Shown: positions 44,836-53,692 of the stretch, one piece after another
Numbering within the stretch: the stretch's first letter is position 1
Layout of the letters: every line of letters begins with the position of its first letter
NCBI RefSeq assembly: GCF_002931075.1
Contig: NZ_PSTQ01000006.1
Coordinates: 1-64,000 of the forward strand
Origin: Pseudoclavibacter sp. AY1F1
GTDB taxonomy: Bacteria; Actinomycetota; Actinomycetes; Actinomycetales; Microbacteriaceae
Length of the DNA: 64,000 nt
Direction: 5' to 3'
The notes under the pieces: model-generated
What the model was told of the DNA's origin: nothing
Databases searched by the model: none
Seen by the model: only the letters and a program-made list of their open reading frames with translations
Position numbers and translations under genes: made by a program

Positions 44836-46092
44836 ATGGCGCGCAGTGCAGCACCGCAGGGCTCCACCCAACCTGCCGACGACGGCACCGGGTGGAGAGG
44901 GTCGATCACCCTCGGTGGACAGCGCCACCAGCGCCGGGGTCAGTCAGCCGCCGAGGTAGAGCGCAAGCTCGCCGGGCTCAGGATCGTCACGCAGCTCGAC
45001 GCCGATCAAGCTGCCGCCGATGCCCTCGCCGAGCTGGCTTGGCAGGCCGCACTCGACAGCTATCTCGCGACTTCATCTCCAACTCCGGCGACGGCAGCGA
45101 GCTACCGCAAGATAGCCCGAGCCCACATCGAACACGCACCCTTCTGGTCACGCCCGGTTGCCGCCGCAACACCGGCCGAGATCGAGGCCTACGTCGCGAC
45201 CCTCTCTCGCCGTGACGGGCACCAAGCCAGCCGAGCCACGCGCGAAGCCGTCCTTAGCCTCCTCCGCAGAGTTGGCGAGCACGCGGCCAACGTCGCCCAC
45301 TTCGGCGTCAAGCGCAGCCCCGTCGCCGGTATCCGATTACCCGCGCCTCCGGCAGCAGCGCCAACGCCACAGCTCACTCCCGAGCAGGTCGACCAGCTCC
45401 TCGAAGCCGCAGGCGCGATCTCGACACGAGCCCGCGTCCGTTGGGGTCTCGCTCTCGAACTCGGCCTCCGCAGCAGCGAAGCCCTCGCCCTGACCGCGTC
45501 CGACATCGAGCAGGCAACGAAGACACTCCGGCTCCGAATCGCAGGCACGCTCGTTCGCCTCCCAGCATCGCCGCACCATCCGGCGGCCTGGGTTCGGCGG
45601 GAACTCGCGCAGCCCCGCACCTTCCCGATCCCACGCAGCTCCAACCTCGGCCATGCCATCGCGCAGCACCTTGGCGATCTCGCCGACCGTCGAGCCGCGA
45701 CCACCCTCCCTCCGCGGCTCCTTGTGGAGCGCGCAGACCTTCTCGTCGGTATCGGACGCGGGGCAGCCGAACGCGGAGAAGCCGCCACCTACTCCCTGCC
45801 GAGCGACTGGCTCCTGCCTCGCCAGCGACGCCTGGACCTGCCGACCACCGAGGACAGCGACCGGCGCGCTTGGCATCGGCTTCTCACAGCAGTCGACCTC
45901 CCTGCGATGCCGAGGCGCGCGGCCCGTCGAGCTGCGGGAGCCCGGCTTCACCGGCTCGGCTGCGACCCTCTCGGCGTCGCCGCCGTTCTCGGCGAAGCCG
46001 GGGCAAGGGCGATGGCTCGACACCCAGACGAACTCACCCAGCGATCAGCAGCGGTGCTGCGCCTTGCGCTCCGCACGACAGAAACGAGATGA
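44836..46092 (+). CDS. Degenerate tyrosine-recombinase-like protein
   Basis: 418 residues. N-terminal arm (GWRGSITLGGQRHQRRGQSAAEVERKL) and core-binding domain resemble the element's own integrase. The first catalytic Arg is kept in ALELGLRSSEALAL. The C-terminal box is altered: where integrases have R-H-T...G-H...Y, this one reads MPRRAARRAAGARLHRLGCDPLGVAAVLGEAGARAMARHPDE, with no clear second Arg-His pair and no nucleophile Tyr. It may be an inactive recombinase, now a DNA-binding or accessory factor. It overlaps the next gene start by four bases. Confidence 0.65.
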   Translation: MARSAAPQGSTQPADDGTGWRGSITLGGQRHQRRGQSAAEVERKLAGLRIVTQLDADQAAADALAELAWQAALDSYLATSSPTPATAASYRKIARAHIEHAPFWSRPVAAATPAEIEAYVATLSRRDGHQASRATREAVLSLLRRVGEHAANVAHFGVKRSPVAGIRLPAPPAAAPTPQLTPEQVDQLLEAAGAISTRARVRWGLALELGLRSSEALALTASDIEQATKTLRLRIAGTLVRLPASPHHPAAWVRRELAQPRTFPIPRSSNLGHAIAQHLGDLADRRAATTLPPRLLVERADLLVGIGRGAAERGEAATYSLPSDWLLPRQRRLDLPTTEDSDRRAWHRLLTAVDLPAMPRRAARRAAGARLHRLGCDPLGVAAVLGEAGARAMARHPDELTQRSAAVLRLALRTTETR

Positions 46093-47021
46093 CTATGAAG
46101 AGACGAACGTTGGCAGCCGTGGCGGTCGCAGGGATCGCCGCAGCGAGCCTCGCCGGATGCGCAAGTGGCGGAGGGGCTGGTGAGTCACCGACGGCTACGG
46201 CCGAGGCGCTGCTGACTGCGCTCGCAGACGGAAACGTGGAGCAGGTGCAGGTGCTGACAGGGATGGAAGCTGGCGACCCGATGCTCGCGCTCCTGCCGCA
46301 GGCGACGGAGAAGATCAGCGAGATTGAGGTTCTGACGGCCGACCCAGAGAACTTGGACGAGATCGCTGAGGTGGACCTTGATGTCGCCTACACACTCGGC
46401 GGCGAACGTCACGAGGGCAGCGTGCGGGTGAAGAAGGAAGGCGAAGAAGGCTCAGAAAGCTGGATTGCTTCGGCTCCGACGGCCACTGTGCAGACGAAGG
46501 CCAAGTCGTCGTTCTCGGTCGGCGACGCCGAACCATCATCGAGTTGGACGCTCCTCCCCGGTGTCTACCCGGTTGCCAGCTCGGCAACTTTCGTCAAGCT
46601 CGAATCGGACTCGGTCACTGTCGCAGCAGAAGCGTCCGGAACTGCGCCCGCGATCCCGGTCGTACTCGACGAAGAGGCTTTCCTCCCGGCGGCTCAGGCG
46701 GCAGTCGAAGAGGCTTTGGCAACATGCCTGGCAGACTTCGACCCGAACCGGACGACGCCGGAATGCAAGGGCTCTTACGCGGACATTCATCGCAACGGCT
46801 CCAGAACCACGGTGACGCTTCAGGGAGAAGTTCCGAAGCTCGCCGTTGCTCTCGCGAGCAAGAACGGCGACCAGCTTCCGACAGTCAACCTCCTCGCTGA
46901 CGGTCCGGTGACCATGGTGGAGTCTGGGGCGTCGAACGTCACGCGGACGGTTGACTTCGATGTCGCCGTCGTACTGAACGCCGACGGAAGCAGCTTCGCC
47001 TCTATCAAAATCACGGACTAA
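46089..47021 (+). CDS. Secreted lipoprotein
   Basis: 310 residues from ATG 46089. Basic start, hydrophobic core and lipobox LAGC (Cys about 24), then a Gly-rich linker. A first domain resembles NTF2-like folds (TATAEALLTALADGNVEQVQVLTG, DVAYTLGGERHEGSVRVKKEGEEG), followed by a beta-rich second half. Possibly a surface or entry-exclusion component of the element, by inference only. A strong terminator follows. Confidence 0.75.
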   Translation: MTMKRRTLAAVAVAGIAAASLAGCASGGGAGESPTATAEALLTALADGNVEQVQVLTGMEAGDPMLALLPQATEKISEIEVLTADPENLDEIAEVDLDVAYTLGGERHEGSVRVKKEGEEGSESWIASAPTATVQTKAKSSFSVGDAEPSSSWTLLPGVYPVASSATFVKLESDSVTVAAEASGTAPAIPVVLDEEAFLPAAQAAVEEALATCLADFDPNRTTPECKGSYADIHRNGSRTTVTLQGEVPKLAVALASKNGDQLPTVNLLADGPVTMVESGASNVTRTVDFDVAVVLNADGSSFASIKITD

Positions 47022-47044
47022 TTTCGGCCCGCACCAAACACCTG

Positions 47045-47074
47045 CACCCCGTCTCGAAACGTCGAGACGGGGTG
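47045..47074. terminator. Terminator after the lipoprotein gene
   Basis: 12-bp perfect stem (47045-47056 with 47063-47074), 6-base loop AAACGT. The core CCCCGTCTCG-AAACG-CGAGACGGGG recurs in the terminator at 47671. Confidence 0.85.
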
Positions 47075-47202
47075 TTGTGCTGTATGCGCCACTCGCACAG
47101 CAATGGCTCACGATCCCCGCAATCACGCCAGCGGCAATGACCCCGCGTACTCCCTGTGTACGCCGGACCACCCGGCACCACCACCACAGGAAGCAGAACA
47201 CC

Positions 47203-47616
47203 ATGTCCACAACAGCCACCGCTACCAACACTGCCGTGCTCGTCCACACCGCCCTTCGACTCCGAGACCTTGCCCTCTGCGAGGGCGCTGAGCTGGCCCT
47301 CCGTGTCGGCGAGGAGGGCCTCGACGGCGACCTCCGCGCCGACCTCCGCGAGGAGCTGGCGATCGCAGGAGCACATGCTCGGGGCCTCGATAGGTTCATC
47401 GAGCTGCTTCTCAACAGCGACCTCACGGGAATCCTCGCGGCCCTGATCGAGTCGAGTAGCGAGCGCGGGCTCGGCGACTCCGATGAGGCCGTGCGCGCCG
47501 AACTGCTCTGGCAGATGCTCAGCGATTTCGGGGCGTACGTGGTGGAGCACTGGAGCGTGGCAGACCTGGCAATCGCGGTGACCGAGGAAGATTTCCTGGG
47601 CGACGCCTACCCGTGA
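47203..47616 (+). CDS. Small acidic hypothetical protein
   Basis: 137 residues. Helical and acidic (RLRDLALCEGAELALRVGEEGLDGDLRADLREEL). No family recognised. AGGAAG precedes ATG 47203. Flanked by the two look-alike terminators, so it is a single-gene unit. Confidence 0.6.
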   Translation: MSTTATATNTAVLVHTALRLRDLALCEGAELALRVGEEGLDGDLRADLREELAIAGAHARGLDRFIELLLNSDLTGILAALIESSSERGLGDSDEAVRAELLWQMLSDFGAYVVEHWSVADLAIAVTEEDFLGDAYP

Positions 47617-47670
47617 GCCACTGTCGGCTGGGTACACCAATAGGGGACATCCACTGCCGCCCGCACCACG

Positions 47671-47712
47671 CACCAGCGCCCCGTCTCGAAACGCCGAGAC
47701 GGGGCGCTGGTG
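47671..47712. terminator. Terminator, same core as the one at 47045
   Basis: 18-bp perfect stem (47671-47688 with 47695-47712), 6-base loop AAACGC. It faces the convergent pentapeptide gene ending at 47729, so it may serve both. Confidence 0.85.
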
Positions 47713-47728
47713 CACCCAGCAGCCCAGC

Positions 47729-48721
47729 TCAATCGTTGAGAAGATCGACGAAGGCGAGGTGACCGCCCTGGAAGTCGTCGATGTTCCGCTCCGCTTCGGG
47801 TGGTTCAAGATAATCCGGCCAGCGCGTTTGCTCCGACCAACCGTGCGCGGACGCAACCTGGTCGGACGTGAGCCCAACCGCATCCTTGAGGTTCGCGTAG
47901 TAGAGCTTCGCGCCGGTCAGATTCGCGCCGGTCAGATTCGCTCCCACTAGGTATGCCCCGGACAGATCGGCGTAGTCGAGACCAGCATGAGACAAGTTTG
48001 CGTTTCGGAAGTTGGCGCTGCGGAGTTGCGCCGAGTAGAGGCCCGTGCTGGTGAGGGTTGCCCCGTCCAGAATGACTTCCTTGGCGAATAGTTGATTCAT
48101 GTTTGCGCCTGCGAAGCTCGCACCGCGAAGCCTGAGCCGGAAGAAGTTCACGGAGTCGAGCTCCAATCGTGATTCCGGCTCTTGTCTTCCGGTCACCCGC
48201 CCGAGCACCTCTGCCGCTGCTGCCACATCAGCGGGCACGTTCGGTGGCTCCTCGGTGCCTACAGGGCGAGAACCGTGCTCTCGGAGGAATGAGGCCAGGA
48301 CCGACATCACGGCTTGCTGATCTCGCGCAGAATCCTGCGTGATTCGTTCCAGGGCGTGGATGCCGCCAATACGCACGAAGGCGCTCTCTCGGTCGCTGAG
48401 TTGGCGCAAAGCCTCAACATACATGGACGTGACATGCTCATCGCTCTCGCGGTCGGCGCGCGCTTTGGTCACTTCGTCGCGGCTGATAGTGAGGAACAGG
48501 GTGATGACCGCCAGGACTCCACCGGCCGCAAGCAAGACACTCTGTCTGGCTGATGCAACGGCCACGAGTCGCTGCGAGTCGGATACCTTGCTGCTCGACG
48601 AGATTGTGAGGTCGACGAGAAAGTCCGGGAGAAACAGTATGGCTATCACTGAGACGACCAGGTAGATACCGATGCCAATGACCCAAGGTCTACGCCCGTT
48701 TACGGCCCATAGGTTTCGCAC
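47729..48721 (-). CDS. Membrane-anchored pentapeptide-repeat protein
   Basis: 330 residues. Two N-terminal membrane helices (VIGIGIYLVVSVIAILFLP, LLAAGGVLAVITLFLTI), a soluble middle with helical repeats (YVEALRQLSDRESAFVRIGGIHALERI), then pentapeptide repeats of the A(D/N)LxG kind (LRSANFRNANLSHAGLDYADLSGAYLVGANLTGANLTGAKLYYANL), which form a right-handed beta-helix. Starts at GTG 48721. Role unknown; such proteins are frequent cargo of mobile elements. Confidence 0.82.
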   Translation of the reverse strand: MRNLWAVNGRRPWVIGIGIYLVVSVIAILFLPDFLVDLTISSSSKVSDSQRLVAVASARQSVLLAAGGVLAVITLFLTISRDEVTKARADRESDEHVTSMYVEALRQLSDRESAFVRIGGIHALERITQDSARDQQAVMSVLASFLREHGSRPVGTEEPPNVPADVAAAAEVLGRVTGRQEPESRLELDSVNFFRLRLRGASFAGANMNQLFAKEVILDGATLTSTGLYSAQLRSANFRNANLSHAGLDYADLSGAYLVGANLTGANLTGAKLYYANLKDAVGLTSDQVASAHGWSEQTRWPDYLEPPEAERNIDDFQGGHLAFVDLLND

Positions 48722-48813
48722 GGATCAAGAATAGGGCGACCGACATCGACTCGGATCTGTTCGACGCTCCGACTCAAACTACCGGCGGCCCCGGACACCT
48801 TCGCGGTGGCCGC

Positions 48814-49683
48814 CTATTCCAGCGCTGCTCCGTCGCTGGCGCTCTGTGCCGCCTCTGCTTCCTGTCGCCACCGCTCGGCTTCCATCTCCGCCGCGATTGC
48901 TTCGTCCTTGCAAGTGCAGACAAACAGCCGATCGGTGTAGTCGTACTTCGGGTGCCGTTGAGAAGCTTGCCAGTCGAGGAACCTGCGCATGAGGGGCCAT
49001 GTCGTCACTCGATGCCAAAGACTCGGACGAGCGAGCCACTGTCCAGTCGCCCAGACCGCTAGGGAGGACTCAACTCGACGAACACGCCTGCCGTAGCGAC
49101 GCTCAGCCCGTTCCAACCGCTTGCGCGACTTTTCGAAGACCCTCCACAGGACCTCGTCGTCCTCGCCGAAACTCTGCCCAGTGACTACGTCCATGCGTCT
49201 CTTGAAGTCGTGGACGGCCATTCGCTCGGGATCGTAGATGTAGCGGGCTTCGTGATAATGCCAGAAATCGTGTGCCGCCTTTGCCTCTCCTTGTAGGCGA
49301 AAGTGCCAGTTGAGTAACCACTCACGCGCCCAGGCGCTTCGCCGAGGCTGGAGCAGCATCAGGTCAGGCGATTCCTCGACGGCCCAGTTGATGGAGTGCA
49401 TTTGGTAGTCGTGGGCAACTCTCGTGTGCGGCGGCACGAGGCGCATGAACACCCTTGGTGGACCGTCTGTCGGATACGGCGGATCGCCGATCCCGAACAC
49501 CGCTTGGAGCTTCGCTTTAGCCCAAGCCTGCCGGGCCTCAAGCGCTTTGTCGCTCCGACTGAAGGTTCGTTGGATGATCGGTCCGAGCACTGCTCCTATG
49601 ACTCCAGAGAGGGCACCAACCAGCACCACGACCCAGAGAGGGTTTGTGGGCTCTGCACCATCGAGGGCTGTCGCAGCATTCAT
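48814..49683 (-). CDS. Hypothetical membrane-anchored protein
   Basis: 289 residues with one N-terminal helix (PLWVVVLVGALSGVIGAVLGPII). The middle has WAVEESPDLMLLQPRRSAWAREWLLNWHFRLQGEAKAAHDFWHYHEARY, the C-terminus RLFVCTCKDEAIAAEMEAERWRQEAEA (coiled). No family recognised. Same strand as its pentapeptide neighbour, 92 bases away. Confidence 0.62.
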   Translation of the reverse strand: MNAATALDGAEPTNPLWVVVLVGALSGVIGAVLGPIIQRTFSRSDKALEARQAWAKAKLQAVFGIGDPPYPTDGPPRVFMRLVPPHTRVAHDYQMHSINWAVEESPDLMLLQPRRSAWAREWLLNWHFRLQGEAKAAHDFWHYHEARYIYDPERMAVHDFKRRMDVVTGQSFGEDDEVLWRVFEKSRKRLERAERRYGRRVRRVESSLAVWATGQWLARPSLWHRVTTWPLMRRFLDWQASQRHPKYDYTDRLFVCTCKDEAIAAEMEAERWRQEAEAAQSASDGAALE

Positions 49684-49908
49684 GGTGGAACGTTACGACG
49701 GTCATGTGCTCGTGTGCGAATCTGCATGCCTGGGCGCGGCAAAGCCGACGGGAGGGTCGTGGTTAGGTCGTCAGGGAAATCGGCCAACATCCAAGACCCC
49801 CAGCCGCCTCAACACCTCGCGTCTGTCGTCGCCGAGCAACTATCGACGGTTCTTTCTCTGCGATCCAACGCCGAACCGGGAAACGCCGAGACGAGCGCTA
49901 CTGCTTGC

Positions 49909-51195
49909 TCAGTAGCGGGTTGCTCGCGCGATCAAGACGCGCTGCGCGACGAAGCGGAGAATGTCAATGTCGTGTTCCAGGGCGGCGGCCTCCGGCCCGG
50001 TTGGGAGGAGTACGTCTTCGTAGCCCCCTCCATCCATCTTGGAATGCACGATGCGGCAGCGGATCGCGTAGACCCTGTTTGCGAATTGCTCGCGCACGTC
50101 CGATTGCTGGTTGGTGAGCGAGAGCTTCTCAGTCCCGCGAATCTTCTTGTCTTTCGTGAGGGCCTTCAACCGACCTTCATCAGCCGACAGGAATTCGACG
50201 AGTTGCTCTTCCCTGACGCACGACTGGATGGTGGCGCGGAGCTGCTGACGCTCGCTCTGTGAGCCGTCACCTGCTCCGGCGAGTGCGAGCAGGCGGGTGA
50301 TGTCGCGATCTGTAGATGGGTCGAACGCCGGATCGAGGATCGTCGACCGAAGGTCGTGCACAGCACGAGCGCGAGCGAAGTAGCTAAAGAAATACTCGAC
50401 CGACTGGTAGTACGCGAGGAACTCCAGTGTGGGCAGTTGCCCGCCCTGCCGCCCGTACTGGTACAAGTGCAGGGCCTCGGCCGCGTACTCGTTCCTTGGA
50501 AACTCTGGCACCTTGGTGGAGTCCTCGAAGGGCATCACTTCGCGTCGTCGGTAGCGGCGCGGGATGCGAAGCGGTAGGCCGTAGGTCACGTCGAACTCGA
50601 ACGAGATGCGGTGGATGGTCTCTTCCAGCAGCTCTCTGGCGAGATCGTGAGTCAGCTCATTGGCACCTGTGATGCAGACCATGTTCCCGGCAGGGTGCTC
50701 CAAGACTGCGCTGGCGAGTGCGGTCCCCGGGAGGAACTCGACGCCCAGGCCTGACTGATGATCTGTCAGCTCCAAACGCCATGCATTGCGTACCAGACGC
50801 GGGAACTCGTGTATCGACAGGTGGTGGTCCAGCTCGCTCGTTTTGAACTCCACTCCGGGCAACGTGCTGAGGCGACGCGACCGCACAGGGTTGTCCACGA
50901 ACGCCGTTATCGTGCCTGCGATGGGATCGAAGAACGCGGCGAGGTCGTCGATGAGCCGGATGTCCTCGAAATTTTCCTCCAGCAAGTCATCTACGTGATC
51001 CTTCGGAACGCGAACTGTTCGTCGGTCACGGTCGCATGGAAAGTCGATGTAGACGCCGACGATCATCTCGCCGTCGCCGTACTCTCGGTCGACGCAGATG
51101 TGAACGGGCAGGTCGGCCGCCTGTGCGCGATTCTGGAGAGCCTGAAGTTCTGGAGTGAGCCTGTCCAACTTGGGCAAGTCGAGATGATCCGTCAT
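49909..51195 (-). CDS. HEPN-like protein
   Basis: 428 residues. The C-terminal half has helical HEPN-type features: LPTLEFLAYYQSVEYFFSYFARAR, then NRVYAIRCRIVHSKMDGGGYEDVLLPTG, with R379-x4-H384. The N-terminal half is beta-rich (VHICVDREYGDGEMIVGVYIDF). The pattern resembles ApeA-type HEPN proteins of defence systems, though identity is by eye. ATG 51195. Confidence 0.6.
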   Translation of the reverse strand: MTDHLDLPKLDRLTPELQALQNRAQAADLPVHICVDREYGDGEMIVGVYIDFPCDRDRRTVRVPKDHVDDLLEENFEDIRLIDDLAAFFDPIAGTITAFVDNPVRSRRLSTLPGVEFKTSELDHHLSIHEFPRLVRNAWRLELTDHQSGLGVEFLPGTALASAVLEHPAGNMVCITGANELTHDLARELLEETIHRISFEFDVTYGLPLRIPRRYRRREVMPFEDSTKVPEFPRNEYAAEALHLYQYGRQGGQLPTLEFLAYYQSVEYFFSYFARARAVHDLRSTILDPAFDPSTDRDITRLLALAGAGDGSQSERQQLRATIQSCVREEQLVEFLSADEGRLKALTKDKKIRGTEKLSLTNQQSDVREQFANRVYAIRCRIVHSKMDGGGYEDVLLPTGPEAAALEHDIDILRFVAQRVLIARATRY

Positions 51196-51238
51196 GCTCC
51201 GACGCTAGCAACGACGGCAGCCACCGTGTTGCCACCGC

Positions 51239-51817
51239 CTACTCGGCCTCGGACAGAAGCCCCAGCGTGAGCACCGCCAACAGGCCACCGAGGATGTCAG
51301 CGAGCCCGTCGAACGACTGGTCGACCACGGCCTCAACGCCCCGCGCCTGCCGCCGCTGAGCGACTGCGCCCGCCACGGCTGCGCCGCGTGCGCCGAGCGC
51401 GGACGGGGGAGGGGAAGTGGGGTTCTTGCCGCCGTCGCTCGCCGCAAGCCAAAGCAGCGCGTCGGTGGCTTTGTCGCCGAGCGTTGATGCCCAAGTCGGC
51501 TCTTGCTGGCCGGTTCCGCGCTGCTCCTCGATGAGCCCGTCGAGGGCCAGTAGGTCGGCTTCCAGTTCGTCGACTTCGGCTTCCTGCGCCAGCACGCTTG
51601 CGTCGCAATCGGCCGCGTCGGTCAGGCGAACCATGCGGGCCTGAGCTGCGAGCGCTGCGGCGCTGATTGGCTGCCAGTTTTCGAGTTTCTCGGCAACGTC
51701 GAGGGCTTCGGACGCACGCTCCTTAGCGCGCATTCGGCGGGCTTGTCGAGCTGCGCTTTCGACGCTGGTGTCCCGACGCTGACAACGCCTTCCGCCGTGC
51801 TTGGAGTCCCTGCACAT
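51239..51817 (-). CDS. Hypothetical protein coupled to the 51817 gene
   Basis: 192 residues from ATG 51817 (MCRDSKHGGRRCQRRDTS). The basic N-terminus carries C and H residues. The middle is a helical, Ala-rich stretch that may coil (ARMVRLTDAADCDASVLAQEAEVDELEADLLALDGLIEEQ). A one-base overlap with the upstream stop (TGATG) shows coupling. No family recognised. Confidence 0.55.
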   Translation of the reverse strand: MCRDSKHGGRRCQRRDTSVESAARQARRMRAKERASEALDVAEKLENWQPISAAALAAQARMVRLTDAADCDASVLAQEAEVDELEADLLALDGLIEEQRGTGQQEPTWASTLGDKATDALLWLAASDGGKNPTSPPPSALGARGAAVAGAVAQRRQARGVEAVVDQSFDGLADILGGLLAVLTLGLLSEAE

Positions 51818-53130
51818 CAGGCTGCCTGCCTCTCGTTGTCCGGTCCCTCTGAAGCGACTTTCGGAGGTGCGAGTCGCGCGAGAAGTTTCGACGAGATCGT
51901 GTCTGCTCGGGCTTCGGAATGCCCTCCGTCGACGAGCGCCGCACGGAGTTGTTTTGCAATCTGCGGAGCGAGCACTGGGCGCACCTTCGGAGGCAGCCGT
52001 TGTGAGATGAGCACGAGGAGATTCTTCGACCAGACTGCCAGCTCGGCGGGGTCGGTGGACACAGGCGGAACGAGCTTTCCGGGAGCCTTGATCTTGCCGG
52101 GATCGGGGTGCGCGGCACGCAGCACGGAGCGCAGGAGCTTGCCCGCCTCGCGCACCTTCGCGGTGTGCTGCTTGCTTGCCTCGGCGAGGTCGGCGGCAGC
52201 CTGCTCGCGAGCCTGCTCGGCTTCGGCTTTGAGGCGTCGGGCTTCGCCGTCGGAGTGCGTGCGGGCGTGCTCTGCGACCTGCTCGGCGGTGATGCCCAGC
52301 TCGCGCAGGCGCTTGCGGGCAGAGGCCCGGGCAGAGGGGCTCAGTCCGGCGTCGACATCGGCGATCTGCTCCACTGCCCACAGCCACACAGCCATGCCCA
52401 GAGCAGCCTGGCCGTAGTTCATGCCCGGCAGGGTGACCGCGCGAATCAGATCGGCCAGCGGTTCCGCCTGCCCAGAAGCCAAGGCGTGGATGCTCGCCTC
52501 CCGTGCCCACTGGTCGCGGGCATCCCCGCTCAGCGTCTTCAGTCGGTAGACATGGGCTCGGCCAGCCCCGGCCGCCCTGCGCACCTTGGTCACCCAGCGC
52601 GCGTCTTCGAGGAGCGTGAGCATCCTGCTGCCGGTCGCGCGGCCCATGCCGAGTTCGGTGGCGATCCACGAACCCGTGGCGAGGGAACCAGACCAGCCCT
52701 TGTCGGTCGCCGCCTTGATCTCTGCGAGGCCCATCACCGCCAGGGTTGCTTTCGCTTGCGGGTGCTGCCGCGCTGTGACGACGTTGTCCGGTCCCCCAAG
52801 AGTGAGACGACCGACAAGACGACGAGCTGCCGATTCGGCCAGCCGCTCCCGCTCGCCAAGACCACCCGCCTGCCCCGAAGGCAGGATGCCTGCGGCGAAT
52901 GACGAGTGCAGGCGGAGAGCCTTGTTCCAACTGCTCCGCGAGCGAGCCTGCGCAGCAACGGCCGGGACGCCGGACCGGCGGCACGCGTCACGGATGGCGT
53001 CGAACGTCTCGTCGGGACGGAGGCGAGCCAGCACAGCGAGGAGGAGGCGCTGACCGTGCACACCCGACGCCGACGGCGTAGTACGCGCGTCTAGCGAGCG
53101 GATGACAGCAATGAGGTCAGACACGTCCAT
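51817..53130 (-). CDS. Winged-helix DNA-binding protein, possible plasmid-type replication or maintenance factor
   Basis: 437 residues from ATG 53130 (MDVSDLIAVIRSL). A winged-HTH is visible: SWIATELGMGRATGSRMLTLLEDARWVTKVRRAAGAGRAHVYRL. A long coiled segment follows (EQVAEHARTHSDGEARRLKAEAEQAREQAAADLAEASKQH), then a basic C-terminus. No family name can be given. The 500-base gene-free region upstream, with an inverted repeat, may be its target. Confidence 0.58.
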   Translation of the reverse strand: MDVSDLIAVIRSLDARTTPSASGVHGQRLLLAVLARLRPDETFDAIRDACRRSGVPAVAAQARSRSSWNKALRLHSSFAAGILPSGQAGGLGERERLAESAARRLVGRLTLGGPDNVVTARQHPQAKATLAVMGLAEIKAATDKGWSGSLATGSWIATELGMGRATGSRMLTLLEDARWVTKVRRAAGAGRAHVYRLKTLSGDARDQWAREASIHALASGQAEPLADLIRAVTLPGMNYGQAALGMAVWLWAVEQIADVDAGLSPSARASARKRLRELGITAEQVAEHARTHSDGEARRLKAEAEQAREQAAADLAEASKQHTAKVREAGKLLRSVLRAAHPDPGKIKAPGKLVPPVSTDPAELAVWSKNLLVLISQRLPPKVRPVLAPQIAKQLRAALVDGGHSEARADTISSKLLARLAPPKVASEGPDNERQAA

Positions 53131-53638
53131 AGGACGATGATAGCTGGTGAATCTGAGAGGAGCTATATCAGGCAAGGACGTAGTCCGTAGCCTGATTATA
53201 AGCACACTTTTCGGCCTTCTGCCTCGCAGTCGTCCATCAAGTCCATACGGACGTTGTCCTGGCCGCTGGGACTGGCGAGCCAGCGCGGGAGGACGGAGCT
53301 TTGCTCCGGCCAGGCGGAGGCGAAGGGGAGAGCAAAGGGCAAGCGTCCGGCTCCGCAGCGGGGCAGGCGCAGCCTGCGGACCGGCGGGGAGTGCAGATGG
53401 CAGCGAGTGAAAGCGGAGACAGCCAGGGACCAGCGACCAAGGCCGGTAGCTACCAGCAGAGCTGGAGCTGGCGGGGCGGTACGGAGCGATGCGCGCGACG
53501 CGTCGCGTGTTCGTCGTTCGTTCGGCGCGGTGCTGACGCACCGCTACCTCTCTCACTCCTCACTCCTACCGCCATCCTCAACCGGGCTGCGCCCGCACCC
53601 ACCGCTTGCCGCCCGGCCCGACCTCGCCGCGCATGCAG
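53131..53638. promoter_or_regulatory. Gene-free region with an inverted repeat upstream of the winged-HTH gene
   Basis: An inverted repeat, ATCAGGC (53167-53173) with GCCTGAT (53190-53196), encloses a smaller one, GGAC-GTA-GTCC (53176-53186). It lies in an AT-richer patch about 40 bases before the 53130 start, like an operator. The rest, 53200-53638, has only implausible reading frames. It could hold a transfer origin or a small RNA, but no feature can be named. Confidence 0.5.
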
Positions 53639-53672
53639 AACGCCCCGCCGGATTTGATCCCGGCGGGGCGTT
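53639..53672. terminator. Terminator after the DUF2637-like gene
   Basis: 13-bp perfect stem (53639-53651 with 53660-53672), 8-base loop ATTTGATC, 20 bases past the leftward gene's stop. Confidence 0.82.
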
Positions 53673-53692
53673 GGTTCCTGCGAAGTTGCGGC

